The notes under the pieces were generated by a model. That model searched no databases and was not told the DNA's origin. It worked only from the letters and a program-made list of their open reading frames with translations. From assembly GCA_028023455.1 (NCBI GenBank), contig JAQFVV010006271.1:2046987-2110986 (forward strand): 64,000 nt of DNA, written 5' to 3'. The stretch comes from Epiperipatus broadwayi. Its lineage: Eukaryota; Onychophora; Udeonychophora; Euonychophora; Peripatidae. Position numbers and translations under genes: made by a program. Every line of letters starts with the position of its first letter. The stretch's first letter is position 1. This document shows positions 34,616-47,434 of the stretch, piece by piece.

Positions 34616-37472
34616 TAAAAATATTTATAACATTAATATTTTGTTAGTAGGTTTGATCCTATAATACATATATATTTGAGCCGCACCTGTGTATTTTAAT
34701 AAAAAAAGAATTACTAAAAATAAAGTATTATTGAAAAGTTATACATAACTAAATGAGCAAGATGGGGCATAAGGTTTGGACATAGGTTTGTACTTGGTAA
34801 GTGGATAGAACAATGAAGCTCAATCGTAAGCTAAGATTGACTGATTCAGTGACAAAAAGCAACTCGCAGGATATTTTTATGTGCCAGTAACCTTAAATTT
34901 TAAAATGAATTTTCTTAGTTATATATTGTAACAGTAGCTGGGTTGAAACCCTGTTACAAAAGGAAAGAAAATGTAGATTTTAGACAATTTTTTATATTAT
35001 TATTATGCTATAATTATTGTTGGAAAAGTCACACAAACGCAAGTGTATTTGCTGGAATGATGGGTATAAGTAGATATTTTAAGTGGCATACATGTATATA
35101 GGTAAATGTTGTTGTTGGAAGAAAAAAAAAGTAAAAAAAAAAAATTAAGATTTTAAAGCGTGTAAATGAAGTTTCTTTTATAGTTATTACTTCCTGAATT
35201 AATTAGCCAAACATATCTCATTGTTCAAAAAACAGATATAACTATTTGAAGGATATCTCATTTTTTTAATTAAACAGATTTTGTGGAAATAATTTTTAAA
35301 AGTAATGAATGTGGAATGCCCATTATTTATTGAATTCTTTTAGATTTCTTTTGTTTAATTAAAGTCGACGAAAAGATTTATAATTAAAAAGTTCCAAGAA
35401 TTTTAAAAAAAAAAATTAGATAAGTAAAAGTCGAGGTTGCTGAGTGGTTTTTCTTTTGTTGTTATTTTTATAAAAAAAATCTATTTTTGAAAACAAAGAA
35501 ATACCAGAGATGAGGAGAAAGGAAACTCGGATTATTAACTAAAAAAAAAAAAAACAGATGGTTTTTGCTGGGCTGACGGAGAAGAGCAGGTGTTATAAAA
35601 TATATTGAACAAGATCTAGTAAGAGAAAATTTTAATAAATTATCCGCAAAGCAGAAAGACTGGGAATAAACAGTGCGAAGTGAAATAAACAAGATCTCAT
35701 GGATCCCATGGGGTAGTCACCATCATGCCGGGGTCTGTGTTAGAACTCCAGCCTTTTATCTATGCCACGTAAATATATACCACCTTCATCATCCCCAATT
35801 GTCCTTCAGAACCACAACTATTTGGATCTGGTGCAAATCGTCCGCCATTCCGGAATTTATCCAAAAGGAAAAAGAAACAGTAGAATACGCTACTTTAGAT
35901 GGATTAAATGATTGAAATATTAAGTAGAAGAGACGGATGCCATATTTTGCCTATGCTAAATGCCGGGATTAAATTACGAGTGCACTCAGAAACATATACG
36001 CAGGTTCTACAGACTCTGTAATACTGGTGATATACACATCTTATATCATTTTAATCCTTAAATCTAATCCAACGCAAACTGCGATTATCTAATAATATAC
36101 ATGTATTATTTAGTATTTTTTTTGTTCTCTTTTAATTATAATTCATTAAAAAGATTTATCGTATACATGAGTATGCCATTTATTGTTTTCTTAAAACAAA
36201 ATATTAGTGAATCTGAAATTAAACTGTTAATTTGTTTTGATACACGTTATGTAATGTATATATTCCAAAATCAGATACACGTGCGTGCTGGTGTGCATCT
36301 AATAATAGATTAAAGCAAAACAGGTTAGATAGAAAGGTGCGTGGGGGATTTTAAGAGGGTTATTTTAGATTTTAATGGGAATAAAATAGAAATTTATAGA
36401 AAAGATTTGATTTAAAAGTTCGTTCACTCATTTCTTCTTCGGCGCAATGCGCTACCACACCCTGAGTATTAAGATGGGCATCGAGTTAAATTGCTGAGTC
36501 AAACAAGTATTTAATAGATCCTACAATTCTTGTTAAATAGCAAGATTGGCGCTTGGCAACGAACAAGAAAAAAAACAAGAGACGTCCATAAACGTAGAAA
36601 TCTAATTAGAGATAAAGTTAAAGCTGGGAGAGTTTGATGCAATTCCCTTATATACATGTTTTGCGGCCAGTTTCTTCTCTAACCCTTTTTGAATGATCTA
36701 GAGTTTGGCAAAACTTTGTCAAAGGGATGAATGACTCAAAATTATGGGAAAACTTCATATGGGAAGGGCTATCAATAAGGCACACATCATCATATAAATT
36801 GACCTCGGGAAGGAAGAATAAATGTAAAATTTAGTTTGATAAGGATGAATGTTTGACGTCAGATGATTTAAAAGTTAAAACGTAAACATACACGACAAAG
36901 TCGCAAAATGTTACAATATAAACATTAGAGTATTTGCTTCCCCATTAAAATACAATGGCTGCAAATCTTTCAATATAATGTTAAGCTGTTAATAAGATAA
37001 TTAATGATTGGTACTCAATCCATTTATTTGAACCAGATGCCTGACTTGGCTTAATATTTTATTTTAAAAATGATTTTATTTAAATTCCTTGAAAAAGAAT
37101 TAAAGTTCCAATTTATTATTTAAATCATCTGTAATTGTAACATCATTTTTTGTCAGGTCAAAGGTCGTTCAATTATGTAATAAAATAGAGAACAAGAAAG
37201 TAGTAGTCATCAAGTTTTTCAATTTCTAAATGGTGTCAGATTAAAAAAAATAAGTAAAAATTAGTAAACACTATTTGATAATATACAGGATTGAATGTGA
37301 TGTAGTTTTTTGAAATAATCCTATGACTGCTAAAGAAAATTTCAAATTTATTCAACTGGATTTCAACCCAGACCATAATATGATAGACCAAAGTATACCA
37401 CTATATTTTTTTTATTAATTATCCAATTTGCTTCAAAGAGAAATTTTGTTAACTGTATTGAAATCCTGACAA
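34616..37472. other. Intergenic DNA with a modest G+C-richer patch
   Basis: No gene is recognised. Positions about 35660-36000 and 36420-36680 are less A+T-rich than their surroundings. The first includes an 80-codon open frame (35673-35915) of no known family. An exon or regulatory element cannot be excluded. Confidence 0.45.
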
Positions 37473-37480
37473 ATTTTATT

Positions 37481-38565
37481 GGTAGTTTTCTGTTCTATCG
37501 TGTCAGCCACTTGATGGCATTGATGCTAAGCAAAAACACATAGATATAACATTCCTGGGCTCCACTGCATAAATTGTATTACAATTTACACATATTGTAA
37601 AAGATCAAACTAAATTTTAAAATGAACAACTGGATTTTTTTTTGTGGTGTGTGTGTGTGTACATAAAATTACATAACTTTTTTACTAGCAAATAATAGTA
37701 AACTGGAGACTTTTTGGGTCAGAGACTGGCTTTTTGTGTGCATGTATGTATAAAAAGTTATGTTACTTTTTTAATAGCAAATAATATTAAATTTGAGACT
37801 TTTTTTGGACAGTAATTAATCAGAGTGGCTTCTTTTGTTGGTGTGTGTGTCGTTACTTTTTGAATAGAAAATAAAGAGTAAATTTTAGGCCTTTTTTGGA
37901 CAAGAAGTAATCAGACACTGCGTTTCATTGAATCTAACAACTAATGCCAATAAACGTGCTGTTTGGATTGAAAAATAAAACATTTGGATAAAATCTATTC
38001 CTAAATCAATCAATACATCAATACTCAACTAGATATTCTTCTTTCTTGGGCAAATGCTTAAAACACTAACAACATTCTCCAGATCAATCAACATTGGAAA
38101 AAACCATGTGTGAATGCAAAAACATCAACACAAAAAGTGAACACTATAATTGTCCATTGAACTCAAATCAAATCAACAACCAACAAAAACAAAACAGCTG
38201 AAAGTGAAAACAAGAAAACAAATGACTTTCCCCTTAGCTTCATTTCACACAAGATCGCATGGAAAACATCTCCATCCTTGTCAAGACATTGCCACAGGAA
38301 TTTGCACAAGTAATTGTCCTGGCATCGTCTGGTTGTCCCACAGCTTTTTGTTCTGTGACTTGAGACAGCCCCAGCCAATAAGGCATTTTTCTGTGCTTTT
38401 AGCATAGAAAGAGGCCACATCGGTAGCCGAGTAAATGATCTCTTTGTGTTTTATCGTAGAAAAAACTATCTTGGTTTGGCTACAGCTATGAAAACTGCAT
38501 ATTTCTAGGTATTTAGCTAAAAATAGCGCCATCAAGTGACTGACACAATAGAGCAGAAAACTACC
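37481..38565. mobile_element. 1.09-kb TIR DNA element with GGTA termini and 8-bp target-site duplication
   Basis: Inverted repeats of about 38 bp begin GGTAGTTTTCTG at 37481 and end with the complement CAGAAAACTACC at 38565; both contain CACTTGATGGC with three substitutions between the ends. Exact 8-bp duplications ATTTTATT flank it at 37473-37480 and 38566-38573. No transposase is recognisable. Open frames around 38150-38420 on both strands resemble nothing known. The GGTA start and 8-bp duplication match the element at 15154-16816, suggesting the same superfamily. It ends about 50 bp beyond the zinc-finger stop codon. Confidence 0.85.
37640..37930. repeat. Three diverged tandem copies (~115-bp unit) inside the TIR element
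   Basis: A unit with a GTGTGTGT-type run, ACTTTTT, TAGCAAATAATA and GACTTTTT (or variants) occurs three times: about 37645-37735, 37735-37835 and 37840-37930. Confidence 0.65.
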
Positions 38566-38592
38566 ATTTTATTGATCATCTGTGTTAGAGAT

Positions 38593-38598
38593 TTTATT
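38593..38598 (-). promoter_or_regulatory. Candidate polyadenylation signal AATAAA downstream of the zinc-finger frame
   Basis: AATAAA on the minus strand lies about 20 nt after the stop codon of the zinc-finger frame, a normal position for a short 3' UTR. In DNA this A+T-rich the motif is also expected by chance. Confidence 0.4.
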
Positions 38599-38616
38599 TT
38601 AAAAATGTTTAAGACA

Positions 38617-40425
38617 TCAAGTGAAGCGAATAAGAATTTTATAAGTGACGTGATTGGTGAAATGACTTGCTTCATGATTTTCTAAAATACTTCTATCAGT
38701 ATTTTCGTAATCACACAAGTAACATTTAATCTCTTCAGTATTATTAATATGACAGTTTTCTCCAATCCATTTTCTTTCTTGATTATTGAATTCTAACTTC
38801 ATAGAAGACTTACTTATATGAATACTTTTGGCATGACTTTCAGAAGAATGTTCAGTAATAACATGATAATCACTCAAGTCAAAACCATTTTGTCTTGCAT
38901 GAATTCTTTCATGTACTTTTAATTTAGTTTTTTGAGTAGCCTTGTAATGACATAATTTACAGTAAAAATATATTTTTTCCGCATGAATATTTTCATGCCT
39001 TTTCAAATGTTTTTTTTGAGTGGTTTTGTAATCACAGAAATTGCAGGTGGAAACTTTGTTATTAATATTAATCGGTTTATCCATTTTACATGTATTTTTT
39101 ACAACATCATTAAAATTAAACAAGGAATTGAATAAAGATTTTTCTCCAAAATGAATAATTTTATGTATATTTAAAATACTTTTTCCACTGGTTGTAAAAT
39201 CACACAACTTGCATTTAAAAGATTTCTCTCTTACATGAATTATTGCATGCTCTTTTAAAGCACTTTTTTTAATGGTTTGATAACTACAGAAGTTGCATCG
39301 AAATGGTTTAGCTCCTGTGTGTTGATACGCATGTAAATTAAAACTATTTTTTGTACAAGATTTGAAATTGCACAAAGTACACTGATAAGGTTTTTCTTCT
39401 GTATGAGTTCTTTCATGCATTCGTAATTGCTTCTTCACAGCACTTTTGTATTCACACAAAAAACAATGATATGATTCCTCTCTTGTATGAATTCTTTCAT
39501 GTACTCGTAATTGCTTTATCACAGCACTTTTGTATTCACATAAAGTACAATGATAAGGTTTTACTCCCGTATGAGTGCTTTCATGAATTCGTAATTGCTG
39601 TTTATAAGCACTTTCATATTCACATAAACCACACTGATACGGCTTTTCTCCTGTGTGAGTTCTTTCATGTACACTTAAATCCCGTTTCCAAAAACTTTTG
39701 TATTCACATAAACTACACTGATAAGGTTTTTCTCCCGCATGAGTTCTTTCATAAATTTGTAATTGCTCTTTCTGATACGGTTTTTCTCCTACTATGTGAA
39801 TTCTTTCATGATTTCGTAATTGCAGTGTCCGATCACATTTGTATGCACATACGGTACAATGAAACGGTTTTTCTCCTGTATGAATCCTTTCATGTATTCG
39901 TAAATCTGTTTTCCTAGCAGTTTTGTGATCACATAAACTACACTGATAGGGTTTTTTCCCTGTATGAGTTCTTCCATGTTTTCGCAATTGCCATCTCTTA
40001 GCACTTTTGTATTCACATACAGTACATTGATATGGTTTTATTCCTGTATGAGTTGTTTCGTGTATTTGCAATTGCCATCTCTTAGCACTTTTGTATTCAC
40101 ATAAAGTACAATGATATGCCTTTTCTTTGGAAGGTTTTTCTCCTGTATGAGTGCTTTCATGTATTCGTAATTGCTGTTTCCGAGCACTTTTGTGTTCACA
40201 TAAACTACATTGATACGGTTCTGTATGAATTTTTTCATGTCTTCGCAATTGCCATCTCTTAGCACTTTTGTATTCACATAAACTACACTGATACGGCTTT
40301 TCTCCTGTATGAGTTGTTTCATGTATTCGCAATTGCCATCTCTTAGCACTTTTGTATTCACATAAAGTGCAATGATATGGTTCTCCTGTATGAGTTCTTT
40401 CATGTATTTGTAATTGCCTTTTCAT
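38617..40425 (-). CDS. C2H2 zinc-finger protein with 17 intact fingers
   Basis: The 602-codon frame is intact and has no other domain. It opens within a finger (QLQIHERTHTGEP), then has 17 fingers with C-x2-C-x12-H-x3-H spacing, mostly joined by TGEKPY-type linkers. This indicates a nuclear DNA-binding protein. Fingers 1, 2, 4 and 5 share the same helix region (SAKRWQL), so they are recent tandem duplicates. One linker is shortened (HTEPYQC) and one expanded (GEKPSKEKAYHC). Between fingers 7 and 8 lies an eroded finger with no cysteines (QKEQLQIYERTH). Fingers 13-17 are more diverged. A long linker of about 50 residues separates fingers 16 and 17. The chosen ATG is the first in frame, but a further finger lies upstream in another frame, so the true start or exon border is unknown. 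No KRAB, BTB or ZAD domain is seen. Confidence 0.9.
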   Translation of the reverse strand: MKRQLQIHERTHTGEPYHCTLCEYKSAKRWQLRIHETTHTGEKPYQCSLCEYKSAKRWQLRRHEKIHTEPYQCSLCEHKSARKQQLRIHESTHTGEKPSKEKAYHCTLCEYKSAKRWQLQIHETTHTGIKPYQCTVCEYKSAKRWQLRKHGRTHTGKKPYQCSLCDHKTARKTDLRIHERIHTGEKPFHCTVCAYKCDRTLQLRNHERIHIVGEKPYQKEQLQIYERTHAGEKPYQCSLCEYKSFWKRDLSVHERTHTGEKPYQCGLCEYESAYKQQLRIHESTHTGVKPYHCTLCEYKSAVIKQLRVHERIHTREESYHCFLCEYKSAVKKQLRMHERTHTEEKPYQCTLCNFKSCTKNSFNLHAYQHTGAKPFRCNFCSYQTIKKSALKEHAIIHVREKSFKCKLCDFTTSGKSILNIHKIIHFGEKSLFNSLFNFNDVVKNTCKMDKPININNKVSTCNFCDYKTTQKKHLKRHENIHAEKIYFYCKLCHYKATQKTKLKVHERIHARQNGFDLSDYHVITEHSSESHAKSIHISKSSMKLEFNNQERKWIGENCHINNTEEIKCYLCDYENTDRSILENHEASHFTNHVTYKILIRFT

Positions 40426-40540
40426 TTTTCTTCTGTATGAGTTCTTTTTTCATGTATTTGTAATTGCCTTTTCCAGACATTTTTATAGTCACATAAAGTG
40501 CAATAATATGGTTCTTTTGTATGTATTTCTAATAACATTT
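40426..40540 (-). pseudogene. Extra C2H2 finger upstream of the main frame, out of frame
   Basis: From the ATG at 40538 the minus strand reads HTKEPYYCTLCDYKN then QLQIHEKRTHTEEK and stops at a TGA that overlaps the ATG of the main frame (ATGA). This is a complete finger of the same array, shifted by one frame, with the N-terminal half of the following finger lost. Either a deletion/frameshift has detached the 5' end of the gene, or this is an assembly error. A possible splice acceptor (TTATTAG) lies just upstream at about 40531-40537. Confidence 0.7.
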
Positions 40541-41779
40541 AGAACCATGTAAAATTATATCAGTAAAATATATATTTTCAAAAACAGCTTATGAAAAATT
40601 ACATTTGAAACTAAATACAATTTTTTTTACAATGGCATTAATAAGAAATTTTGCAACTATAAAAAAAAAAAACCAGGTGGAAAAATAAAATTAAGTTTCC
40701 AAATTTAATTATTGTTGCTTTATAATATAAAAAAGAATGAGTTTGAGTCCAAAAATCTATTTTCTTAGTCGACCATTCTACTACAATGAAATGCTAAAAT
40801 CTTTAAAATCATCAAATACATTGGAGTTCATGAATATTGTTTTTTTTTTTTAAAAAAAATGTATTTCATATTTCTATAACTTTAATTTTCAATTTTATAA
40901 TACCACTACAAAAGAACAATATATCTTATCAGCAGACATTTTTTTCTAAGTTCTGGCATGTAAATATAATTTCACAAATTAAAATGATTCACTAAATTTT
41001 CTTCTGTGAATCAAAAACCAAAACTGAAAAACAATTATGATTATCAGATAGGCAAGTATTTCATTTCATTAACAAATCAAATTTCTAGTTTTTTAATACA
41101 GGTTCATATGCTGTACTTTTATATAATAATCAAAGTCATAGTATATTAAAAAACAATGCTGAAGATTTTGTGATAAATATAATTCTAAATAATATTCAAC
41201 TTAAGAGAATCATGAAATTAATGTTCTTATAAACAATCACATAATTAATGTTTAATCTAGCAAAGATCATAAATTAAACAAGATAATCAATGGAATTGAT
41301 CTGCATGAGGATAAGCAACTTGGCGTATAGTTTCAGTCATCATACAATCATTGTGTTTATAAAACTTAGGCTGCTTCAAATGTAGAAGTTTCCAGATAAA
41401 AATTAGAGCTAACCTAAATAGAACAAAAAAAAAATGTATAAGTAATATATATATATATATTAACACAAATATTTTCATGGGCAATAAATATATATTTTTA
41501 GGTTTTTTCCATATATAAGAACAGTAGATCATTTATGCAGAAAAAATTCAATAGGTGGAGGGGTTTTGATCATTAATTATGGCTATTCATTGCAAGCAAG
41601 ATTGATTGGTACTATTTCAACTTATTTTTCTCATGACAGGAACAATTAAACTTATTATTGCAATAACAAACAATATTAGTATACCATGTAAAATTCTGTG
41701 TGATAAGGACTGCCCATCCACAGATCTTTCTCATATTATTGTCTGCCCACAGAAAACTGATAAAAATTATATATATAAT
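40541..41779. other. A+T-rich intergenic or intronic DNA upstream of the zinc-finger gene
   Basis: No exon or N-terminal domain for the zinc-finger gene is recognised. There is a (TA)n run at 41447-41460. Confidence 0.5.
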
Positions 41780-41931
41780 CATTAATATTAGTCAATACTT
41801 AGACAATCCCAGCATTAATAGTATTCAGCATCTCAACCTGTTGTCAAGGCAAACTTTTTTAACAATCAAGCAGTTTGAGAGTGCTGATGTTATTGATATT
41901 AGGATTGTCTAAGTGTTGAGTGATTTTAATG
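41780..41931. mobile_element. 152-bp fold-back MITE
   Basis: The ends CATTAATATTAGTCAATACT and the complement of AGTGTTGAGTGATTTTAATG are inverted repeats sharing CTTAGACAATCC. The interior also pairs (AGCATCTCAACCTG with CAGTTTGAGAGTGCT), so nearly the whole element folds back. A truncated relative lies at 6693-6790. Superfamily is undetermined because no clear target-site duplication is seen. Confidence 0.7.
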
Positions 41932-41972
41932 AATAGTTATAAACCTATTTAGCCTTGAACATTATTATACCT

Positions 41973-42236
41973 ACACACACACACACCCCCCCTCTTCCTT
42001 CCCCCCTCCCCCCCCCCCTTTTTTTTTTTTTCTCCCCCTTTTTCTCTTTTTTTTTTTTTTTCTTTTCTCTTCTCCCCAACCCCACCCCAATTCTTTATTT
42101 TTTTTTTTTTCTTTTTTTTCCCTCCCCCTTTTTTTTCTTTTTTTCTCCACCCACATCCCTCCCCACTCCTTTTGTGGGTTCTTTTATTCTATTAAGTCCA
42201 CTCGACCCCATATATATATATATATATATATATATA
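41973..42236. repeat. CA run, long C/T-only tract and (TA)n microsatellite
   Basis: A short (CA)n run leads into about 200 bp that is almost purely C and T with homopolymer blocks, followed by (TA)n at 42211-42236. The irregular homopolymers resemble poorly resolved low-complexity sequence as much as real DNA. Open frames here on either strand are artefacts. Confidence 0.8.
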
Positions 42237-42253
42237 AACAATTTAAAGGGGGG

Positions 42254-42800
42254 GTCATTTTCATGTAAATTAGTTACAAATGTGTTCCAGTAATGTTTCT
42301 AGGGAACTATAAATACTGTTGACACTTCTTATGGCTAAACAATTTTTTTTTACCAAATGTTCACTATTAGCTTTTTTATAATACATTTAATTCAAAATAA
42401 AGACATCTCAGGGAATATTTTTAATCCAAATTCTTACATGATTTTAAGTCCAAAAAGTTATTTTTACAAGCACTATGAATCATACTTTCTTTAAATATCC
42501 TACGAATAATATTTTGTCCCACAGGTCTATAGGTTAGGTTTAAAATTTCCATTAATTTATAATAATATTTAATGAAGCTATAACAATAGTAGGGACCTCT
42601 ACAGGTGTTTTAACCACAAGCTGTGTTGACTTATTTGCATGTCAATTAACTACAAATGTGTTTTCACTGTAATGTTGCTAGGGAAACTATTAATCATTAC
42701 TGGTAATTCCCAAAGCTAAACCACTAATTAACTCTACTGTTCACTAATAGCTTTTAAATCATAGGTTTAATTACAAATAACAGATTTCACTAACATTTTA
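42254..42800. repeat. Diverged tandem duplication (~370-bp offset)
   Basis: Positions 42254-42420 and 42640-42800 share TTAACTACAAATGTGTT-type sequence, AATGTTNCTAGGGAAACTAT, GCTAAAC and TTCACTAATAGCTTTT in the same order. No coding potential is seen. Confidence 0.7.
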
Positions 42801-45800
42801 TTTCTAACCAATATCATTATATAGATTTAAACTAAAGTTATTAGTAAACAATAAAGTTAAAAATATGGCTTAGTCTTGGGAACTGTCAGTCATGATTGAT
42901 AGTTTTCCTACTGGTCGGTTTTGTCTGTTCATATAACAAGATCTGACATCTAGGCAAATTACCTCAAATCCAATCATGTGCAAGATACATAAGTCAGGAA
43001 CACTCATAAATTCTGCCCTATTTTCCAGATCTACCAACTTATGAGCAACAATCCTGATGATATCGTTCTAATTTTATCTCTCCCCGCCGGCATCGCACAT
43101 CGGAGACACAAAAAGACTCTAATTTAGTTTAATGATGGAATAACTTAGCATGAATTATAATTTAGAAGCAATTAAAGATCGTGACCTTTCTTATTAATTA
43201 TATATTAGCAGAGATCATCTGGTTAGTACTAGCATAAATTATTAAATAAGATATTAATTTAAGAACACAATGATTCTGAAATGTATAATATATATATTCA
43301 AGATTTATTAATTTGACAAAACATAAATAAATGCATGTCATTACTGATTAATCATTGGCCTCGTAAATATTAAATGACATTTAGTCATGGAGAAATAACA
43401 TTACATTTTGTTTATCATTTATGGAATTAGATTTAATAAATAACTTGGTTTATAATTGCAGCTATGCCAATAATATATAATTCTAACGATCTATAAGACT
43501 TAGTGCTATTAAGAAATATGATTTTGAAATACTACTCTACCCCCAGAAGGAACAAAACAAGCATTTAAACGATTTAATTATCATTTTGGATGAAGACTTA
43601 AATTCATACAAAATACATTTTAATATTTATATTATGGAGTGATATACGTGTGTGGGATAGCTAATGAATATGTTAATAATGTCGTCTCAAGGACGACATT
43701 TTAAACTAGTGGAAATAGATTTGTTTAGCAAAATCACAACATTACGGCTTATGGATATTCATGGGCTTATTAGAAATATAACAGAAAGGTGGTGCATGCA
43801 TGGCAGCGTATTTATGTGATCCAGTCAAGGATTCTAGCATGTGCTTCATATAATTCATTTGAAGAAAATACCGATATAACTCTGCAGACATTGGCAGGCT
43901 CAGTTTATGAATGAAGAGCGGTTGACTATGCATTTATTGGGCTGTATTTTTCAGAATGATCCCCATATAAAGCACGCACATACAACCAAATGAGTAGGGG
44001 GTTAAAGCCTGGTTCTTGGACGTTGAGAAGGATAATGGGGTTCAACTTTGCGATACCTCCGGATAAAAGAAGCACAAATATATATAAGATAAAAACGAAA
44101 ATCCCTATATTCATGCAACGCTTGGGATAATAAAATATAGCTTTAAAGACTATTTAATTAATTAATGCCCATATATTATGGAACATCCTGCGTAATGGTA
44201 TGACCTAATCGCTAAACAGACATGGATTATTTAAATTAATGAAACTATATAATACTTAAGATAGAAAGTTTCCCCTTACTTTAGTTTATCTAGAACTTCC
44301 CCACAATGATTCATAAGTATAACTTGGTCAATAAATGCTATAATTAAAATAAATATGTTGATTCAGAAACAAAATGGGGTGGTAGTAATAACTGGGATAA
44401 TACATAAAGTTACGTATATAAAAAACATTTATGTTCAGAATTAGCGCATTATGATTTAAAAAGGTATAAAAGAAACATTTTTAGAAAAACAGACGTTAAT
44501 CTGTTTTCCTACAACAATTTTGTAACATAATGAATTTGTTTTTCCCAACTCGTGAGCACCTGCAGAAGTTGTATAAATGACTTGTTTTTAATTTAAGCTA
44601 AATTTAATCATCCCATAAATGGTGGAAATATAATAAAAGAAATCTATTATATGCTAGCGAGTTGGAAATATTGGCATATTTAAAACACAAACATATTAAA
44701 ATAAAAGATTATTGCCGCATGAAAATAAAAAAATAACATATTAAATAGAGGCTCAATGATAGTGGAGGTTAAGTTATATAGAGTTAGGATAAATTAGAAA
44801 TACATAATCATAAACAATTTACGTGAGATTACATAGTAGAGCATCAGGATTATTATTCTTATAGAAGACTGAGGTTAAGAGTCAATATAGTGGCTAGAGT
44901 TCTTTTACCTTTCATACATCGTGGCAATCCTTGATGCTTTTAATGTTCATCGGAATTAACGTACTAGATCTAGGTTTTGGAAGCAGGCACACAGGTAACA
45001 TTTTACTTATTTAATCGATAAACATTTGAAAGTTCATAGGTATGGGATCCGGAGCTTTTATTACAGGAATGAGCATGTTGGAACAGAGGGAAAGGTGAAA
45101 TTTCCCCATCTCACTGCACATTGAATTAAAATTTAAACCAGCATGGATTAAGTTTACCATCGTTATTTTATGATTGCCTGCCTGCTCTCTTTTGGATTCA
45201 AATCCAGCAGTATTTATACTTTTCTTGATGATGTAGTAAAGCACTTAGCTGCTGGACCTGAGGCAATTTGAGCACTTTCACAGAGCTGAAATCTGCTGAC
45301 CTGATACCTTTTGTTTAGTAAGTTTTTGGAAATAATGCAATCCTGTTACAAGTTTCTCGAACAATTGCTTTAAAATAAGTCTTATGATTTTAAAACAATC
45401 TGGAGTGGATAAAATTTCCACTAATGGATTTTTACTTTACTATTACAAATTGTAACATTTTAATTCTAACTAATGGGTTTTTCCGGGTAATTGTTTTCGA
45501 GAAACTTCTTAAAAGAATTGCATCATTTTCTGACCGCTAATATTAAATATATAAATAATAAATTACATATATGAACTTTAATATACATGAATAATGACTT
45601 TATTTACATGATTTATAAGCAATCTCCCCACACTAAATATATATATATACATCCATTACGCACGCATACACTTTAAAATAAACTTAAATATTTATGTGTT
45701 AAATTTATTTGCATTAAGATATAAATGCATCTATGTCAGTTATTGTAAATGGTTAAGCAGAGGCAAAATATATATTATTAAATATGTATACGTGTGTAAG

Positions 45801-47434
45801 GATGGAGTTTAAATATGGTTTGATGGTAGGAGATTGTAAGTGGGCTGTGAAGTTCAATCTGAGCATCAGATCGACTGCTTCACTAATGACATCATTACTT
45901 AAACATGAAAATGATCCCACATTTTAATTTTTTTACTTCATAAAACCATGAAAATTTCAAATTTAACATATACAATTCTCTGGGAGATATGAAATACTAT
46001 TTACAGTGTTTAAGGAAATTGAGATCTGAATCCTGCTGCTTCTAAAATACCTTTCTCAGTGTAAATCCATAAACAAATTGATTAGAAATAAAACAGATCT
46101 ATCAGTGAACACTAATTGAAAAGTGTTTTAGTCTTGGAAAGTGTCAATAGTGATTGATAATTTCTCTAAAAACATCAGTATTATGATAAATTATGAAAAT
46201 TTCTATATATTTTATTTTTGATTCCCAGGGATTCAAGATAGAAAGTTTTAATATCCTAGGATTTTAACAAAAATATATAAATAAATAAATAATACAAAAG
46301 CAATCAAAGTAATTCTGGCAAAAAGTATGTAGGGTGACCTGACTAGCTATTAATTCGTGGTTAATATTAGAAATGATAATGTGATAGGTTATCACTAGTA
46401 ATTAATAAATTTTTTTAATTAAATAAAAATGAGCAAAGATAAAAATTTTTAATTTAAATAAAAGTTAGCACAGAAAACAAGGATAAGAAACACTTCACAA
46501 TATTTAATTTAAATAAAAGTTAGCACATGATACTAGGTGTATGTCAAATCCAGTCGAAAATGTTGAGAAGGTTGCATTTAGCTACAGGAATTTTTTGTTA
46601 TAAGTTATTCAACTTTTTGTCTATCTTGTGAGGATTCATTCACATGAACAATACCTATCATGAATAAACCAAAAGTTTATGACCAGACATAGAAGCTATG
46701 CTTATTTCCAGAAACAAAACAGCAATCCAAACAATGGAAAACTCCTACTTCTCTTTATCTCAAAAAAGCATGACAAATGAAGTCAAATATGAAAACAATG
46801 TACATTTATTTTATTGAAGTGAGGGATTGTACATTCAGAATTTGAATCCCAGGATCAAACAGCCAATCAAGAGTCATATTTGAAAGTTTTGAAAAGGTTT
46901 TATAATTTGTAGCAAGTATTACGACAATGCATCTGCACAGAATGCTATGCAACTTTTGACCCAAAACAACGCAATATCCTTACCTCACTCTCTGTGCTCA
47001 GTATTTCCTTGGATTAACAGTATGACATTATTGCCTCACTCTCTATATTCATCTAATTTCATTCGGTACAACATTTTTATTTCATCAAATAGAGATCCCA
47101 AATGAAAATGTTTTTGTTCATGTGAAAATTCATCTAGCAGCTATAAAAAAACCCAGTCACCATAAGTCAATTTCTATTTCTTATGGATCTCCCCTCATAA
47201 ATATATGAAAAGTGAAGTATTAAGTGACTTTAAATTTATTATATGGTAACTCAGGTAAGAATGAATTAAACCAGCCAAACATTGGAAATCCATTTTATAT
47301 TACCAGTAACTTTGAGGAACCACCATTTCATAATCACATCTAAAGTTGATAATAATGGAGATAATTGAACTTAAAACAGGTTCTATTTCCCAATCACTTC
47401 CTCAAAACATACACTAGTATTTTGAAGTAATTTT
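42801..47434. other. Intergenic DNA without recognisable genes
   Basis: No coding region or RNA gene is recognised over 4.6 kb. Scattered G+C-richer patches (43000-43110, 44900-45280) have no identifiable content. Short open frames at 43742-44114 and 45011-45244 on the minus strand have no family resemblance. Confidence 0.5.

Noticed and set aside
38150-38535. Small open frames inside the GGTA-terminus element as a transposase
   Set aside because: No transposase motif is visible on either strand, and the frames overlap each other on both strands.
39471-40403. Open frames on the plus strand and in a second minus frame across the zinc-finger array
   Set aside because: They are out-of-frame readings of the 84-bp finger repeat; only the 38617-40425 frame gives C2H2 fingers.
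41955-42293. 112-codon Pro/Phe-rich frame and its Arg/Lys-rich antisense
   Set aside because: They come from a C/T-only low-complexity tract of doubtful sequence quality.
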